DNA of 64,000 bases from Amphiura filiformis (Eukaryota > Echinodermata > Ophiuroidea > Amphilepidida > Amphiuridae): NCBI RefSeq assembly GCF_039555335.1, contig NC_092644.1, positions 48,497,281-48,561,280 on the forward strand, given 5' to 3'. A program made the position numbers and the translations under genes. The notes beneath the pieces were generated by a model. That model was not told where the DNA came from, did no database searches, and saw only the letters and a list, made by a program, of their open reading frames with translations. Of the stretch, positions 63,833 to 64,000 are shown piece after piece; the stretch's first letter is position 1, and every line of letters begins with the position of its first letter.

Positions 63833-64000
63833 CAATCAGCCTAGTAGTACTAGTAGCCTGCATACTCAAATCGTGCTATCTTCTGAAGATAGCTAATTCT
63901 GAATATGAATACAAAAATTATTAATCCGATTCCGCATTTCATGTTTGTTACTACTGTCTGTTCAATTAGCTTAGATTCTTGTATTTTTAAGATATTTGAA

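Overview
The window is animal nuclear DNA: AT-rich, intron-rich, loaded with palindromic mobile elements, and carrying two split genes on the + strand. Gene content (a TBC1D13-type RabGAP and a LIM-homeobox gene of the Lhx6/Lhx8/arrowhead class), tRNA-derived SINEs, and a striking excess of the octamer TAGGCCTA suggest an invertebrate deuterostome. My best guess is an ambulacrarian (hemichordate or echinoderm). That is inference from sequence style; no species-specific marker was checked.

Layout. 1-3.1 kb: intergenic DNA with a complete but dead Tc1-like element (652-2252). 3.1-26.3 kb: a 13-exon TBC1D13 gene whose splice phases agree from exon to exon until exon 12, where one base appears to be missing. 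Its introns hold a TIR element, a 575-bp tandem duplication, a broken LINE, a 1-kb fold-back, SINEs and a 2.6-kb tandem array built of Helitron-like units saturated with AGGTCA motifs. Two of its exons have left extra partial copies nearby (exon 8 in intron 8, exon 11 in intron 11). 26.3-44.8 kb: an intergenic or upstream region with MITEs, a SINE and a tRNA-like sequence. A short exon-like ORF at 36,260 resembles the start of vertebrate LHX8. 44.8-61 kb: the Lhx6/8 (arrowhead) gene in six exons, with two LIM domains and a homeodomain split at Q|VWFQN; the reading frame of its last exon is uncertain. 61-64 kb: 3' flank with another TTAA-flanked palindromic element.

The two genes have no functional link that I can see. 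TBC1D13 is a Rab35 GAP of membrane traffic; Lhx6/8 is a developmental transcription factor. The main theme of the non-coding DNA is layered insertion of palindromic elements. One family starting GGGCTATTCC occurs at about eight places and was itself hit at TA dinucleotides by other fold-backs at least twice. Other families sit between TTAA, TA, TAA or 8-bp duplications. Several perfect 30-34 bp palindromes also stand out.
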